Below, in pieces: positions 1-7,108 of a DNA stretch of 11,456 bases. Within the stretch, counting starts at the first letter, position 1, and every line of letters starts with the position of its first letter. Source of the stretch: Porticoccaceae bacterium (GTDB taxonomy: Bacteria; Pseudomonadota; Gammaproteobacteria; Pseudomonadales; Porticoccaceae). A program made the translations under genes and the position numbers. Where the stretch lies: assembly GCA_023255165.1 (NCBI GenBank), contig JALRJD010000090.1, forward strand, positions 1 to 11,456, written 5' to 3'. The notes under the pieces are model-generated. The model searched no databases, was not told the DNA's origin, and saw nothing but the letters and a program-made list of their open reading frames with translations.

Positions 1-1
1 T

Positions 2-694
2 CAGGAACGCGCCATCAATCGAGTGATGAACCGCTCCGCGGCCAGCGTAATCGCCGACGTGGATCTGGTGATCTTTGTCGTCGATCGATTTGAATGGAGT
101 GAGGCGGATGAGTATGTGGCACAGTATATTTCCAATTACGAGGTGCCGGTGATTGTTGCTATCAACAAGGTGGATCTGGTTGAAGATAAACAGGAGTTGC
201 TGCCCCACCTGCAGTTTCTTTCACAGAAGGTCAATGCCGCCGATCTGATTCCATTGTCGGCGCTCAAGAAAACCAACTTCGATCAGTTGCAACAAAAGAT
301 TAAGGGTTTTATTCCCGAAGCGCGGCATATGTTTCCGGAAGATCAAATCACCGATCGCAGCGAACGCTTTCTGGCGTCGGAAATTGTGCGCGAAAAAATT
401 ACCCGCCAGTTGGGTGCCGAAGTGCCCTATCAGGTTACTGTTGAAATTGAAGAGTTTCGTGTTGAACGCAATGTTACCCATATCAGTGCACTGATTCTGG
501 TTGAGCGAGAAGGGCAGAAGAAAATTATTATTGGCAACAAAGGCGAGCGGATCAAAAATATCGGCAAGCAGGCACGGGCCGATATGGAGAGCCTGTTTGA
601 CTGCAAAGTGATGCTTACCACCTGGGTTAAAGTGCGCAGCGGCTGGTCGGATGACGAGCGTGCATTGCGTAGTCTCGGGTATATCGACGAGTAA
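2..694 (+). CDS. era: GTPase Era, 5'-truncated by the window edge
   Basis: Era is an essential GTPase that binds 16S rRNA near its 3' end and acts in 30S subunit maturation. The open frame runs in from the left edge, so there is no start here. About 230 residues are visible of a family length near 300. The G1 P-loop, G2 and G3 motifs lie upstream of the window. Visible are the G4 motif NKVD (164-175), a G5-like SAL (257-265), and a C-terminal KH domain with its GxxG loop as GNKG (533-544). The ending, SGWSDDERALRSLGY, closely follows E. coli Era from memory. The stop is 5 bases before recO, matching the common era-recO order and suggesting co-transcription. Identification is very secure; only the 5' end is missing. 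Confidence 0.97.
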   Translation, partial: QERAINRVMNRSAASVIADVDLVIFVVDRFEWSEADEYVAQYISNYEVPVIVAINKVDLVEDKQELLPHLQFLSQKVNAADLIPLSALKKTNFDQLQQKIKGFIPEARHMFPEDQITDRSERFLASEIVREKITRQLGAEVPYQVTVEIEEFRVERNVTHISALILVEREGQKKIIIGNKGERIKNIGKQARADMESLFDCKVMLTTWVKVRSGWSDDERALRSLGYIDE

Positions 695-699
695 TCAGC

Positions 700-1434
700 G
701 TGCGCATCGAGGCCGAGCCAGGATTTCTGTTACATTCGACGCCCTACCGTGATACCAGTCTGCTGGTTGATCTCTACACCGCCAATCACGGGCGGGTGCG
801 CTGCGTCGCCAAAGGCTTTCGCAAACCCAACAAACAGGGCATCAACCGCTCGATATTTCCCTACACCGAACATCAGTTCAGTTGGCAGGGGCGGGGTGAA
901 TTAAAAACCTTAACCCGAGCCGATGTGCTGCAGACGCCGGTTTTTCTCAACGGTGAATCACTGTTTACCGGGCTCTATGTCAATGAGCTGTTCTACCGGT
1001 TGTTTCAGGAGCAGGATGTTCATCCTTTCCTCTATCAGCAATACCGGCAATTTATGTCTATCCTCTGTAAAAGCCTGCCGGACGAACTGCAGCTGCGTCA
1101 GCTGGAGATGACACTGCTTGAAGAGCTCGGCTACGGTTTGGTGCTGAACTCTGACGCCGAGAGTGGAGCGCCACTGCAGGCGGATCAGTTCTATCAGTAC
1201 ATTCCCGAGCAGGGACTGCTACCGTTGCTTAATCAGCGCGATGGGGTGCCTGGCAGTTATCTGGGAGAGGATTTGCTGAATATTTCCCGCGGTGAGTTTG
1301 CCCGGGGCAGTGCGCAGAAAACCGCTAAATTACTGCTGCGTAGCGTGATAAACTTTTATCTCGACGGCCGACAGCTGCACAGTCGCGAACTCTACCGGCA
1401 GCATTTAATGTCTCGGGATCGAGGCAAGAGTTGA
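700..1434 (+). CDS. recO: DNA repair protein RecO
   Basis: RecO works with RecR (RecFOR pathway) to load RecA on SSB-coated single-stranded DNA at gaps and to anneal strands. The 244-residue product is the usual length (E. coli about 242). Residues 1-80 carry the OB-fold signature, including GFLLHSTPYRDTSLLVDLYT and a following basic VAKGFRKPN stretch; the rest is the helical C-terminal domain. No CxxC zinc motif is seen, as in enterobacterial RecO. The start is GTG, 5 bases after the era stop, where the protein aligns with known RecO N-termini. No strong Shine-Dalgarno is visible, so translation may be coupled to era. The next gene is acpS, 63 bases on; pdxJ, expected between them by comparison with E. 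coli, is not there. Confidence 0.95.
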   Translation: MRIEAEPGFLLHSTPYRDTSLLVDLYTANHGRVRCVAKGFRKPNKQGINRSIFPYTEHQFSWQGRGELKTLTRADVLQTPVFLNGESLFTGLYVNELFYRLFQEQDVHPFLYQQYRQFMSILCKSLPDELQLRQLEMTLLEELGYGLVLNSDAESGAPLQADQFYQYIPEQGLLPLLNQRDGVPGSYLGEDLLNISRGEFARGSAQKTAKLLLRSVINFYLDGRQLHSRELYRQHLMSRDRGKS

Positions 1435-1497
1435 GACAAGAGCTGAAACAAGTGAAAGCTGATTTTAAACACCCGCAAACGATTAAAGAGTGAGTCG

Positions 1498-1875
1498 ATG
1501 ATCATAGCGATTGGTACCGATATAGTTGAAGTGTCGCGCATTGCCCAGGTGCTGGAGCGCCAGGGACAGCGTTTTGTCGAGCGCATTCTGAGCCCCAATG
1601 AGATTGTTCAATACCAGGAAAAAAGCCACAACGTGGCATTTTTCGCCAAGCGTTTTGCCGCCAAGGAAGCTATCGCCAAGGCCCTTGGCACCGGTATAGG
1701 CCACGGAGTCAGTTTTCAGGATATGGTGATCAGTAACGATGATAAAGGTGCGCCCTACGCGGACCTGTTTGGCGGCGCCGCCGAAGTGATGAAGAGTCGC
1801 GGCGGCAATCGAGTTCTGATTAGCCTGGCGGATGAACGCGAATACGCCATGGCCTATGCCGTTCTCACCGAGTAG
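1498..1875 (+). CDS. acpS: holo-[acyl-carrier-protein] synthase AcpS
   Basis: AcpS transfers the 4'-phosphopantetheine arm of coenzyme A to a serine of apo-acyl carrier protein, switching on fatty acid synthesis in the cytoplasm. The 125-residue protein has the family length (E. coli about 126). The N-terminal motif GTDIVE (residues 6-11) carries the magnesium ligand Asp8, and KRFAAKEA (51-58) carries the second acidic ligand Glu57. A GTGIGHGVSF segment follows, as in known AcpS. The ATG is preceded by AAAGAG at 1485-1490, seven bases upstream. It is probably the last gene of an era-recO-acpS transcript, although I see no clear terminator after it. Confidence 0.96.
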   Translation: MIIAIGTDIVEVSRIAQVLERQGQRFVERILSPNEIVQYQEKSHNVAFFAKRFAAKEAIAKALGTGIGHGVSFQDMVISNDDKGAPYADLFGGAAEVMKSRGGNRVLISLADEREYAMAYAVLTE

Positions 1876-1898
1876 AACATCTGCCGGTTTCCCAGACT

Positions 1899-1926
1899 TT
1901 GATAAAAATTAGATAAGCGTTAGATA
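1899..1926 (+). promoter_or_regulatory. candidate sigma-70 promoter for cysM-relA-mazG
   Basis: In the 138-base gap between acpS and cysM, TTGATA (1899-1904) and TAGATA (1921-1926) are separated by 16 bases in an AT-rich stretch. Each matches the -35 or -10 consensus at five or four of six positions. This would leave an 80-base leader before cysM. TATAAC at 1941-1946 is an alternative -10 without a good -35. The assignment is by eye only, and such matches are common by chance in AT-rich DNA. Confidence 0.3.
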
Positions 1927-2013
1927 AATCAATTATGAGTTATAACCGTCTTGCAGGGGCGCTGGCGCCACTGTTGAGGCACAATGCGAGCCTGAATCCA
2001 ACGAGTCACCACT

Positions 2014-2901
2014 ATGCAGTACCCAACCATTGATCAGTGCATTGGCAACACCAGATTGGTGCGCCTTCAGCGTATGCCTGGCAACACCTCCAACACTATT
2101 CTCGCCAAGCTCGAAGGGGACAACCCGGCTGGTTCGGTAAAGGATCGTCCGGCACTGAGCATGATTAAAAATGCCCAGCAGCGCGGCGAAATCAAACCCG
2201 GCGATCGCCTGATCGAAGCGACCAGTGGCAACACCGGCATTGCGCTGGCCATGGTGGCGGCGATGATGGGTTATCGCATGACCCTGATTATGCCGGCCAA
2301 TGCTACCGCTGAGCGAAAGTGGGCGATGACGGCCTACGGTGCGGAACTTATCGAGGTGACGGAAGAGCAGGGCATGGAAGGCGCTCGCGATCTGGCCAGA
2401 GAGATGGGCGAGCAGGGCCTGGGATTGGTGTTGGACCAATTTAATAATCCCGATAATCCGCTCGCGCACTATCAGGGCACCGGCCCGGAGATCTGGCGTG
2501 ACACCGGCGGCGCGGTAACACACTTTATCAGCTCGATGGGCACCACCGGCACCATTATGGGCACCTCGGCGTTTCTCAAACAGCAAAATCCGGATATTCA
2601 GATTGTCGGTTTGCAGCCGCAAGAGGGCGCGTCGATTCCTGGTATTCGTCGCTGGCCGGCAGCCTATATGCCGAGCATTTTTGATTCAGCCAAGGTCGAT
2701 CAGGTGATCGATATTTCCCAACAGCAGGCCGAGGAAACCATGCGCAGACTGGCCAGAGAGGAGGGCATTTTTAGCGGCGTCTCCAGCGGCGGCTCGGTCT
2801 CGGCGGCGTTGCAGATCAGCCAACAGGTGGAAAATGCCGTTATCGTTGCTATTATCTGCGACAGGGGCGATCGCTATCTCTCCTCCGGAATTTACGCCTG
2901 A
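2014..2901 (+). CDS. cysM: cysteine synthase B (O-acetylserine sulfhydrylase B)
   Basis: CysM is a pyridoxal-phosphate enzyme that makes cysteine (or S-sulfocysteine from thiosulfate) from O-acetylserine. At 295 residues it is slightly shorter than E. coli CysM (about 303), ending just after CDRGDRYLSSG. Visible landmarks are the PLP lysine in NPAGSVKDR (Lys43), the substrate loop SGNTG (71-75), the phosphate-binding MGTTGT near 175, and GVSSGG near 256-261. The CysM-type segments EGASIPGIRRWP and DQFNNPDNPLAHY separate it from CysK. The ATG has only a weak upstream CGAG. An in-frame ATG 30 bases earlier is followed by a stop codon, which supports this start. The gene ends in three tandem stops (TGA TAA TAA). 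As in Pseudomonas it lies upstream of relA. Confidence 0.95.
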   Translation: MQYPTIDQCIGNTRLVRLQRMPGNTSNTILAKLEGDNPAGSVKDRPALSMIKNAQQRGEIKPGDRLIEATSGNTGIALAMVAAMMGYRMTLIMPANATAERKWAMTAYGAELIEVTEEQGMEGARDLAREMGEQGLGLVLDQFNNPDNPLAHYQGTGPEIWRDTGGAVTHFISSMGTTGTIMGTSAFLKQQNPDIQIVGLQPQEGASIPGIRRWPAAYMPSIFDSAKVDQVIDISQQQAEETMRRLAREEGIFSGVSSGGSVSAALQISQQVENAVIVAIICDRGDRYLSSGIYA

Positions 2902-2948
2902 TAATAAATGGGTAAAAACCAGCAGCGCTCCAACCCGAGTTCAGAGCC

Positions 2949-5201
2949 ATGGTCAAAGTTCGCGAACACCATCCGCAGGATGACGCCGATCAGGTTGATA
3001 TTCACACCTGGGTAGCGGAACTCGTGCAGCGTTATTCCATCGCCGAAAATGATTCAAAGGCGCTGGTCAAAGCCTGCAACTTTGCCAATCAGGCCCGCAG
3101 CGAAGATTTTGATCCGGAGAGGCTGTGGAACTCGAAGACCGGTTGTTTTCAAACTGGTCTCGAGATGGCCGAAATTCTCGCTGAACTCTCTCTCGATACT
3201 GTGGCCCTGCAGGCCGCAATCCTCTATCGCGCTGTGCGTGAGCGGCGCACCTCTCTTGAAAAAGTCGGTCGTGAATTCGGCGCTGACGTTGCCAATCTGA
3301 TCGACAAGGTTCAGCGCATGGCGGTGATCAGCACATTGCGCAATGCCAAGGGCACAGCGGTCTTTGGGCATGTTGCCGGCCAGCAGGCCAATAAAGCCCG
3401 CGAGATGCTGGTCTCGATTATCGATGATATTCGTGTACCACTGATCAAGATTGCCGAGCGCACCTGCGCCATTCGCGCGGTAAAAAGCGCCAGCCCGGAG
3501 AAACAGGTGCGGGTTGCCCGCGAGGTGGTTGATGTCTACGCACCGCTGGCTCATCGGCTCGGCCTGGGCAATCTGAAATGGGAGCTGGAAGATCTTGCAT
3601 TCCGCTATCTACAGCCGAACGACTATGCCAGGGTGGCCAGTTTGCTGGCCGAAAAACGCCGCGATCGACAGGCTTATATCACCGAGACCATTCATCTTGT
3701 TGAGGAGCAATTAAAGGCGTTGAATATTGCCGGGGAGGTCAGCGGCCGCCCTAAGCATATCTACTCAATCTGGTCGAAAATGCAGCGCAAAAATCTCAGT
3801 TTTTCCGAGGTTTACGATATTCGCGCGCTGCGGGTGTTGGTGCCGACGATAGCCGATTGCTACGCGATTCTGGGTTGGTTGCACAATCGCTGGGAAAATA
3901 TTCCCAGTGAATATGACGACTATATCGCCGCGCCAAAAGAAAACGGCTACCAGTCGCTGCACACGGCTGTGATCGGACCAGAGGGTAAAACCCTGGAAAT
4001 ACAGATTCGCACATTCGATATGCACAGTGCCGCCGAGCTCGGTGTCTGCGCGCACTGGCGCTACAAGGGCAGTGATTCAAAGAGCGCGGATAAAAGTTAT
4101 GAGGAAAAGATCGAATGGCTGCGCCATGTTCTGGAATGGTCGCGGGAAATTGAAAGCACCGACTCAACGGCACAGTCTCAGCAAGCGGTCAGCGATGACC
4201 GGGTCTATGTGTTTACCCCCGAAGGCCATGTGGTTGATCTGCCCAGTGGCGCCACGCCACTCGACTTTGCCTATTATGTGCACACTGATCTCGGGCATCG
4301 TTGCCGCGGCGCCAAGGTCAATGGGCGTATAGTGCCGCTGAGCAGTGCACTGCACACCGGCGATCAGGTAAGTATTATCACCGCCCGCCAGGGTGAGCCC
4401 TCACGTGACTGGCTGTCGGCCTCTATGGGCTACCTTAAAACCAGTCGCGCCAGAAGCAAGGTGCAGTATTGGTTTCGCAAACAGAATCAGCAGCACAACC
4501 AGATTGAAGGCAAAAAGCTGCTCGACCGCGAACTGGCCCAGTTAAATATCACCGATATCGATCTGGACAAAGCCGCACAGCGCTTTAATAAACAGGGCGC
4601 CGCCGGGCTCTATGCCGCCATTGGTGCCGGCGATGTCGGCGTTGAACAGGTGATTAACTCGGCCCAGAGTCGTGCCAAAGCCAAAACCATTGTCAATATG
4701 GTGACTGAAGAGCCATCGGTTGCGCAGCGCTTTGAATCCTCGGATGTCTATATTCACGGCGTTGGCAACCTGCTAACCCAGATTGCCCGCTGCTGCCGGC
4801 CGCTGCCGGGTGACAATATCGGCGGCTACATTACCCAGGGCCGTGGCATTTCAATCCATCGCGAAGACTGCAGCAATTTCTTGCGGCTGCAGAATGCCGA
4901 ACCCCAGCGTATTATCAAAGTCGAATGGGGCGGTCAGCCGCAGAAAAATTATCGGGTAAAAATTGTTCTCGATACCTACAATCGCAGCGGTTTGCTGCTA
5001 GATATCACCAAGACAGTTGATCGACTCGGCCTGCATATTGCCTCGATGCAAACCGATGAAAAAGTCAGCCGTAAAAAAACCATGAACAGCTCGCATATTT
5101 TTCTCAGTCTCGATGTGCCCAGTCTCGACCAGTTGAGTGCCGTGCTATCGCAGTTAAATCAGATTCCCAATGTCATCGCCGCGCGCCGTGTGACCGATTA
5201 G
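2949..5201 (+). CDS. relA: GTP pyrophosphokinase RelA, (p)ppGpp synthetase I
   Basis: RelA binds stalled ribosomes carrying uncharged tRNA and transfers pyrophosphate from ATP to GDP or GTP, making the alarmone (p)ppGpp. Its 750 residues match the family (E. coli 744). In order: a degenerate N-terminal hydrolase domain, where the HD of active hydrolases is replaced around ILYRAVRERR (91-100); the synthetase domain with RPKHIYSIW (267-275), EYDD (321-324, the acidic signature of monofunctional RelA) and NGYQSLHT (332-339); a TGS domain (about 417-480); a zinc-finger-like region with CC (615-616), His637 and Cys641; and a C-terminal ACT/RRM domain (about 668-745). It is therefore predicted to synthesise but not hydrolyse. 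The ATG start gives MVKVRE, like other RelA N-termini; the upstream ribosome site is weak. mazG begins 4 bases after the stop. Confidence 0.97.
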   Translation: MVKVREHHPQDDADQVDIHTWVAELVQRYSIAENDSKALVKACNFANQARSEDFDPERLWNSKTGCFQTGLEMAEILAELSLDTVALQAAILYRAVRERRTSLEKVGREFGADVANLIDKVQRMAVISTLRNAKGTAVFGHVAGQQANKAREMLVSIIDDIRVPLIKIAERTCAIRAVKSASPEKQVRVAREVVDVYAPLAHRLGLGNLKWELEDLAFRYLQPNDYARVASLLAEKRRDRQAYITETIHLVEEQLKALNIAGEVSGRPKHIYSIWSKMQRKNLSFSEVYDIRALRVLVPTIADCYAILGWLHNRWENIPSEYDDYIAAPKENGYQSLHTAVIGPEGKTLEIQIRTFDMHSAAELGVCAHWRYKGSDSKSADKSYEEKIEWLRHVLEWSREIESTDSTAQSQQAVSDDRVYVFTPEGHVVDLPSGATPLDFAYYVHTDLGHRCRGAKVNGRIVPLSSALHTGDQVSIITARQGEPSRDWLSASMGYLKTSRARSKVQYWFRKQNQQHNQIEGKKLLDRELAQLNITDIDLDKAAQRFNKQGAAGLYAAIGAGDVGVEQVINSAQSRAKAKTIVNMVTEEPSVAQRFESSDVYIHGVGNLLTQIARCCRPLPGDNIGGYITQGRGISIHREDCSNFLRLQNAEPQRIIKVEWGGQPQKNYRVKIVLDTYNRSGLLLDITKTVDRLGLHIASMQTDEKVSRKKTMNSSHIFLSLDVPSLDQLSAVLSQLNQIPNVIAARRVTD

Positions 5202-5205
5202 ACTG

Positions 5206-6063
5206 ATGCGGACAATTTCCAAAAACAAGGTTAAAACAGTGGCGAGAGAATACACGATTGATGATTTGCGTTATCTAATGGCGCGGCTGCGCGATCCGAA
5301 GACTGGATGCCCATGGGATTTAAAACAGTCATTTGACAGCATCGCCAAACACAGCCTCGAAGAAGTCTATGAAGTGATCGACGCTATCGAACAAAACGAT
5401 TTGACGCATCTGGGTGAAGAGCTGGGCGATCTGTTATTCCAGATTATTTTTTACACCCAAATGGGTTCGGAACAACAGGTTTTTGATTTCGATACGGTTG
5501 TCAGCGGACTGGTGACAAAATTGGTGCGCCGTCATCCCCATGTATTTCCGGATGGCACATTGGAAAGCGAGCGCGATAGCTCGAGCAGAGTTGATGATAC
5601 TGAGGAAGAGGCGCGGATTAAAAAAGTCTGGGAAACCATTAAGGCTGAGGAACGCGCGAAAAAAGGCGAGCGCAAAACGCTGGACGATATTCCACTGGCA
5701 CTGCCGGCCCTCAATCGCGCCCAGAAGTTGCAGAAACGGGCGGCCACCACCGGCTTTGATTGGCAGCACAGCGATCAGGTGGTCGCCGTTGTGCGCGCTG
5801 AACTTGAAGAGCTGGAAGTTGAAATCGCCAGTGGTAACCGCGACGCCATGGAAGACGAGCTGGGCGACTTATTGTTTAGCTGTGTCAATCTCGCCCGACA
5901 TCTCTCGGTGGATCCGGAGCAAGCCCTGCGCAAAGCCAATCGCAAATTTCAGCGTCGCTTTGAAGCGATGGAGAGTTTGGCGGAAAACAGTGGCAGCGGA
6001 CTGGCCCGGTTATCCACAGATGAAATGGAAGCGCTGTGGGCGGAAGTTAAGCGCGCTGAATAA
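5206..6063 (+). CDS. mazG: nucleoside triphosphate pyrophosphohydrolase MazG
   Basis: MazG hydrolyses nucleoside triphosphates to monophosphate and pyrophosphate, removing non-canonical nucleotides; in E. coli it also influences ppGpp levels. The 285-residue protein has two tandem all-alpha MazG domains. The first carries EEVYE (52-56) and ELGD (72-75), the EExxE...ExxD metal site; the second repeats the pattern at about residues 203-229 (ELEELE, ELGDLLF). The CPWD motif near 35-38 and RRHPHVFP are typical. The start is uncertain. ATG at 5206 lies 4 bases after relA, but GTG at 5239 has AAGG eight bases upstream and gives a 274-residue protein whose beginning fits known MazG better. Both are in frame. 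No mazEF pair lies between relA and mazG, unlike E. coli. Confidence 0.94.
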   Translation: MRTISKNKVKTVAREYTIDDLRYLMARLRDPKTGCPWDLKQSFDSIAKHSLEEVYEVIDAIEQNDLTHLGEELGDLLFQIIFYTQMGSEQQVFDFDTVVSGLVTKLVRRHPHVFPDGTLESERDSSSRVDDTEEEARIKKVWETIKAEERAKKGERKTLDDIPLALPALNRAQKLQKRAATTGFDWQHSDQVVAVVRAELEELEVEIASGNRDAMEDELGDLLFSCVNLARHLSVDPEQALRKANRKFQRRFEAMESLAENSGSGLARLSTDEMEALWAEVKRAE

Positions 6064-6067
6064 ACCT

Positions 6068-6110
6068 CCTGGATTTATTTCCCCAGGTTATTCCCCTGGA
6101 CTGGCCTTTT
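6068..6110 (+). terminator. possible weak terminator after mazG
   Basis: Just after mazG there are three short inverted copies of one word: CCTGG (6068-6072), CCAGG (6083-6087) and CCTGG (6095-6099). The middle copy can pair with either neighbour, giving two mutually exclusive 5-bp hairpins, followed by CTGGCCTTTT. The stems are short and the T run is only four bases and offset, so this is at best a weak terminator. Confidence 0.25.
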
Positions 6111-6119
6111 CCGACTAAC

Positions 6120-6148
6120 TTGTCTGACTAATTTAATCCGTGTATTGT
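6120..6148 (+). promoter_or_regulatory. candidate adk promoter
   Basis: TTGTCT (6120-6125) and TATTGT (6143-6148) are 17 bases apart, each matching four of six consensus positions. Transcription from here would give a leader of about 90 bases before the adk ATG. That leader contains a possible ACCTT/AAGGT pairing (6154-6158 with 6177-6181). Weak, by-eye assignment. Confidence 0.25.
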
Positions 6149-6241
6149 GAGCGACCTTTTTGGGGCCGCTGGTGCGAAGGTAGTGTTAATCCTCAAACCC
6201 AGTGTTGTGTTGACCAATCGACTATTCAAGGAATTATATTG

Positions 6242-6892
6242 ATGAGAGTTATTTTGTTAGGGCCTCCTGGCGCCGGTAAAGGTACGCAAGCTCAGTTTAT
6301 CACTGAGAAATATGGCATTCCCCAGATCTCCACCGGGGATATGCTGCGAAGCGCTGTGAAAGCAGGTACTGAACTGGGGCTCAAGGTCAAAGACATAATG
6401 GCTTCCGGTGGGTTGGTATCCGACGATATTATTATTGCCCTGGTTAAAGAACGCATTCAGCAACCAGACTGTGCGGATGGTTTTTTATTTGATGGCTTTC
6501 CGCGCACCATTCCCCAGGCTCAGGCGCTGGTTGATGCAGGCGTTGCGATTGAATATGTGGTTGAAATTGCTGTCGACGACGAGCAGATTGTTTCGCGCCT
6601 GAGTGGACGTCGTGTGCACGAAGATTCAGGACGTGTATATCACGTTGAGCACAATCCGCCAGCGACTCCTGGTCTCGACGATGAAACTCAGGAGCCCCTG
6701 ATTCAGCGCCCGGACGATAAAGAAGAAACGGTTCGCAATCGTCTCGAGATTTATCACAGCCAAACCAAACCATTGGTGGAGTTTTATCAGAATCTTGCTG
6801 AGAAAAATTCCGATGCACCGGTATTTTCCAAGGTCGATGGCGTTGGTAGTCTCGATCAGGTGCAGGCCAGATTGGTCGCCGCACTGTCATAA
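6242..6892 (+). CDS. adk: adenylate kinase
   Basis: Adk interconverts ATP + AMP and 2 ADP and sets the cell's adenylate balance. The chosen ATG gives 216 residues (E. coli 214) and is preceded by AAGGA at 6228-6232, nine bases upstream. The frame stays open back to a GTG at 6140, but those 34 extra codons (many Cys and Trp) match nothing in the family. The P-loop GPPGAGKGT is at residues 7-15, the AMP-binding segment STGDMLR at 30-36, and DGFPRTIPQ at 84-92. The LID domain (about 122-159) begins GRRVHEDSGRVYH; it has no four-cysteine zinc site, so it is the Gram-negative zinc-free long form. The gene appears to be its own transcription unit. Confidence 0.97.
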   Translation: MRVILLGPPGAGKGTQAQFITEKYGIPQISTGDMLRSAVKAGTELGLKVKDIMASGGLVSDDIIIALVKERIQQPDCADGFLFDGFPRTIPQAQALVDAGVAIEYVVEIAVDDEQIVSRLSGRRVHEDSGRVYHVEHNPPATPGLDDETQEPLIQRPDDKEETVRNRLEIYHSQTKPLVEFYQNLAEKNSDAPVFSKVDGVGSLDQVQARLVAALS

Positions 6893-6901
6893 AAAATGTC
6901 A

Positions 6902-6930
6902 AAAAGCAGTGGCATAAAAACGCTGCTTTA
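6902..6930 (+). terminator. probable weak terminator after adk
   Basis: AAAGCAGTG (6903-6911) pairs with CGCTGCTTT (6921-6929), nine pairs with one G-U, around a 9-base loop. It lies 10 bases after the adk stop, with an A-rich run before it. The T run is only three bases, so it may terminate poorly by itself and act with the longer inverted repeat downstream. Confidence 0.4.
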
Positions 6931-6959
6931 GAAAATCAAATTGCAAAATCCCGCCTAAA

Positions 6960-7007
6960 TTCCGATTAAAACGCTATTTTCCCGGAAAAATAGCGTTTTA
7001 ATTGGAA
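6960..7007. terminator. long near-perfect inverted repeat, likely bidirectional terminator
   Basis: Bases 6960-6980 and 6987-7007 form a 21-bp stem around the 6-base loop CCCGGA. The inner 16 pairs (6965-6980 with 6987-7002) are perfect, and the only irregularity is one G-U pair at 6964/7003. The layout A-run, CGCTATTTT core, loop, mirror, T-run suits a bidirectional rho-independent terminator, although the core is AT-rich and the T run lies within the stem (TTTTAATT). It lies about 70 bases after adk and 100 before the H1-like gene. It could instead be a regulatory palindrome or mRNA end structure. Confidence 0.5.
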
Positions 7008-7108
7008 AAACAAATCACAACTGCTTAAACTTCGCGTCGAAAGCACGCTATTTTGTTTTTTTATTTTCGAAATTTAAGTTTGTCTTTATTTACGTGAGGA
7101 ACGCATAA

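Noticed and set aside
1431..1493. 20-codon TTG-started ORF (LRQELKQVKADF...) overlapping the recO stop
   Set aside because: Too short, a rare start codon, no homology I recognise and no match to a PdxJ C-terminus; most likely chance.
1933..2622. Minus-strand ORF of 229 codons opposite cysM
   Set aside because: It overlaps a clearly conserved cysM on the other strand and its translation resembles no known family to me; a shadow of GC-biased codons.
3054..3554. Minus-strand ORF of 166 codons inside relA
   Set aside because: It lies wholly inside the hydrolase-like region of a conserved relA, with no start signals or recognisable protein.
6209..6237. TTGACC with AATTAT downstream, before adk
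   Set aside because: The transcript would begin at or within the adk start codon and would lose the good AAGGA ribosome site.
6140..6241. In-frame N-terminal extension of adk from a GTG at 6140
   Set aside because: The added 34 residues are unlike adenylate kinases; the ATG at 6242 has a good ribosome site and gives the right family length and N-terminus.
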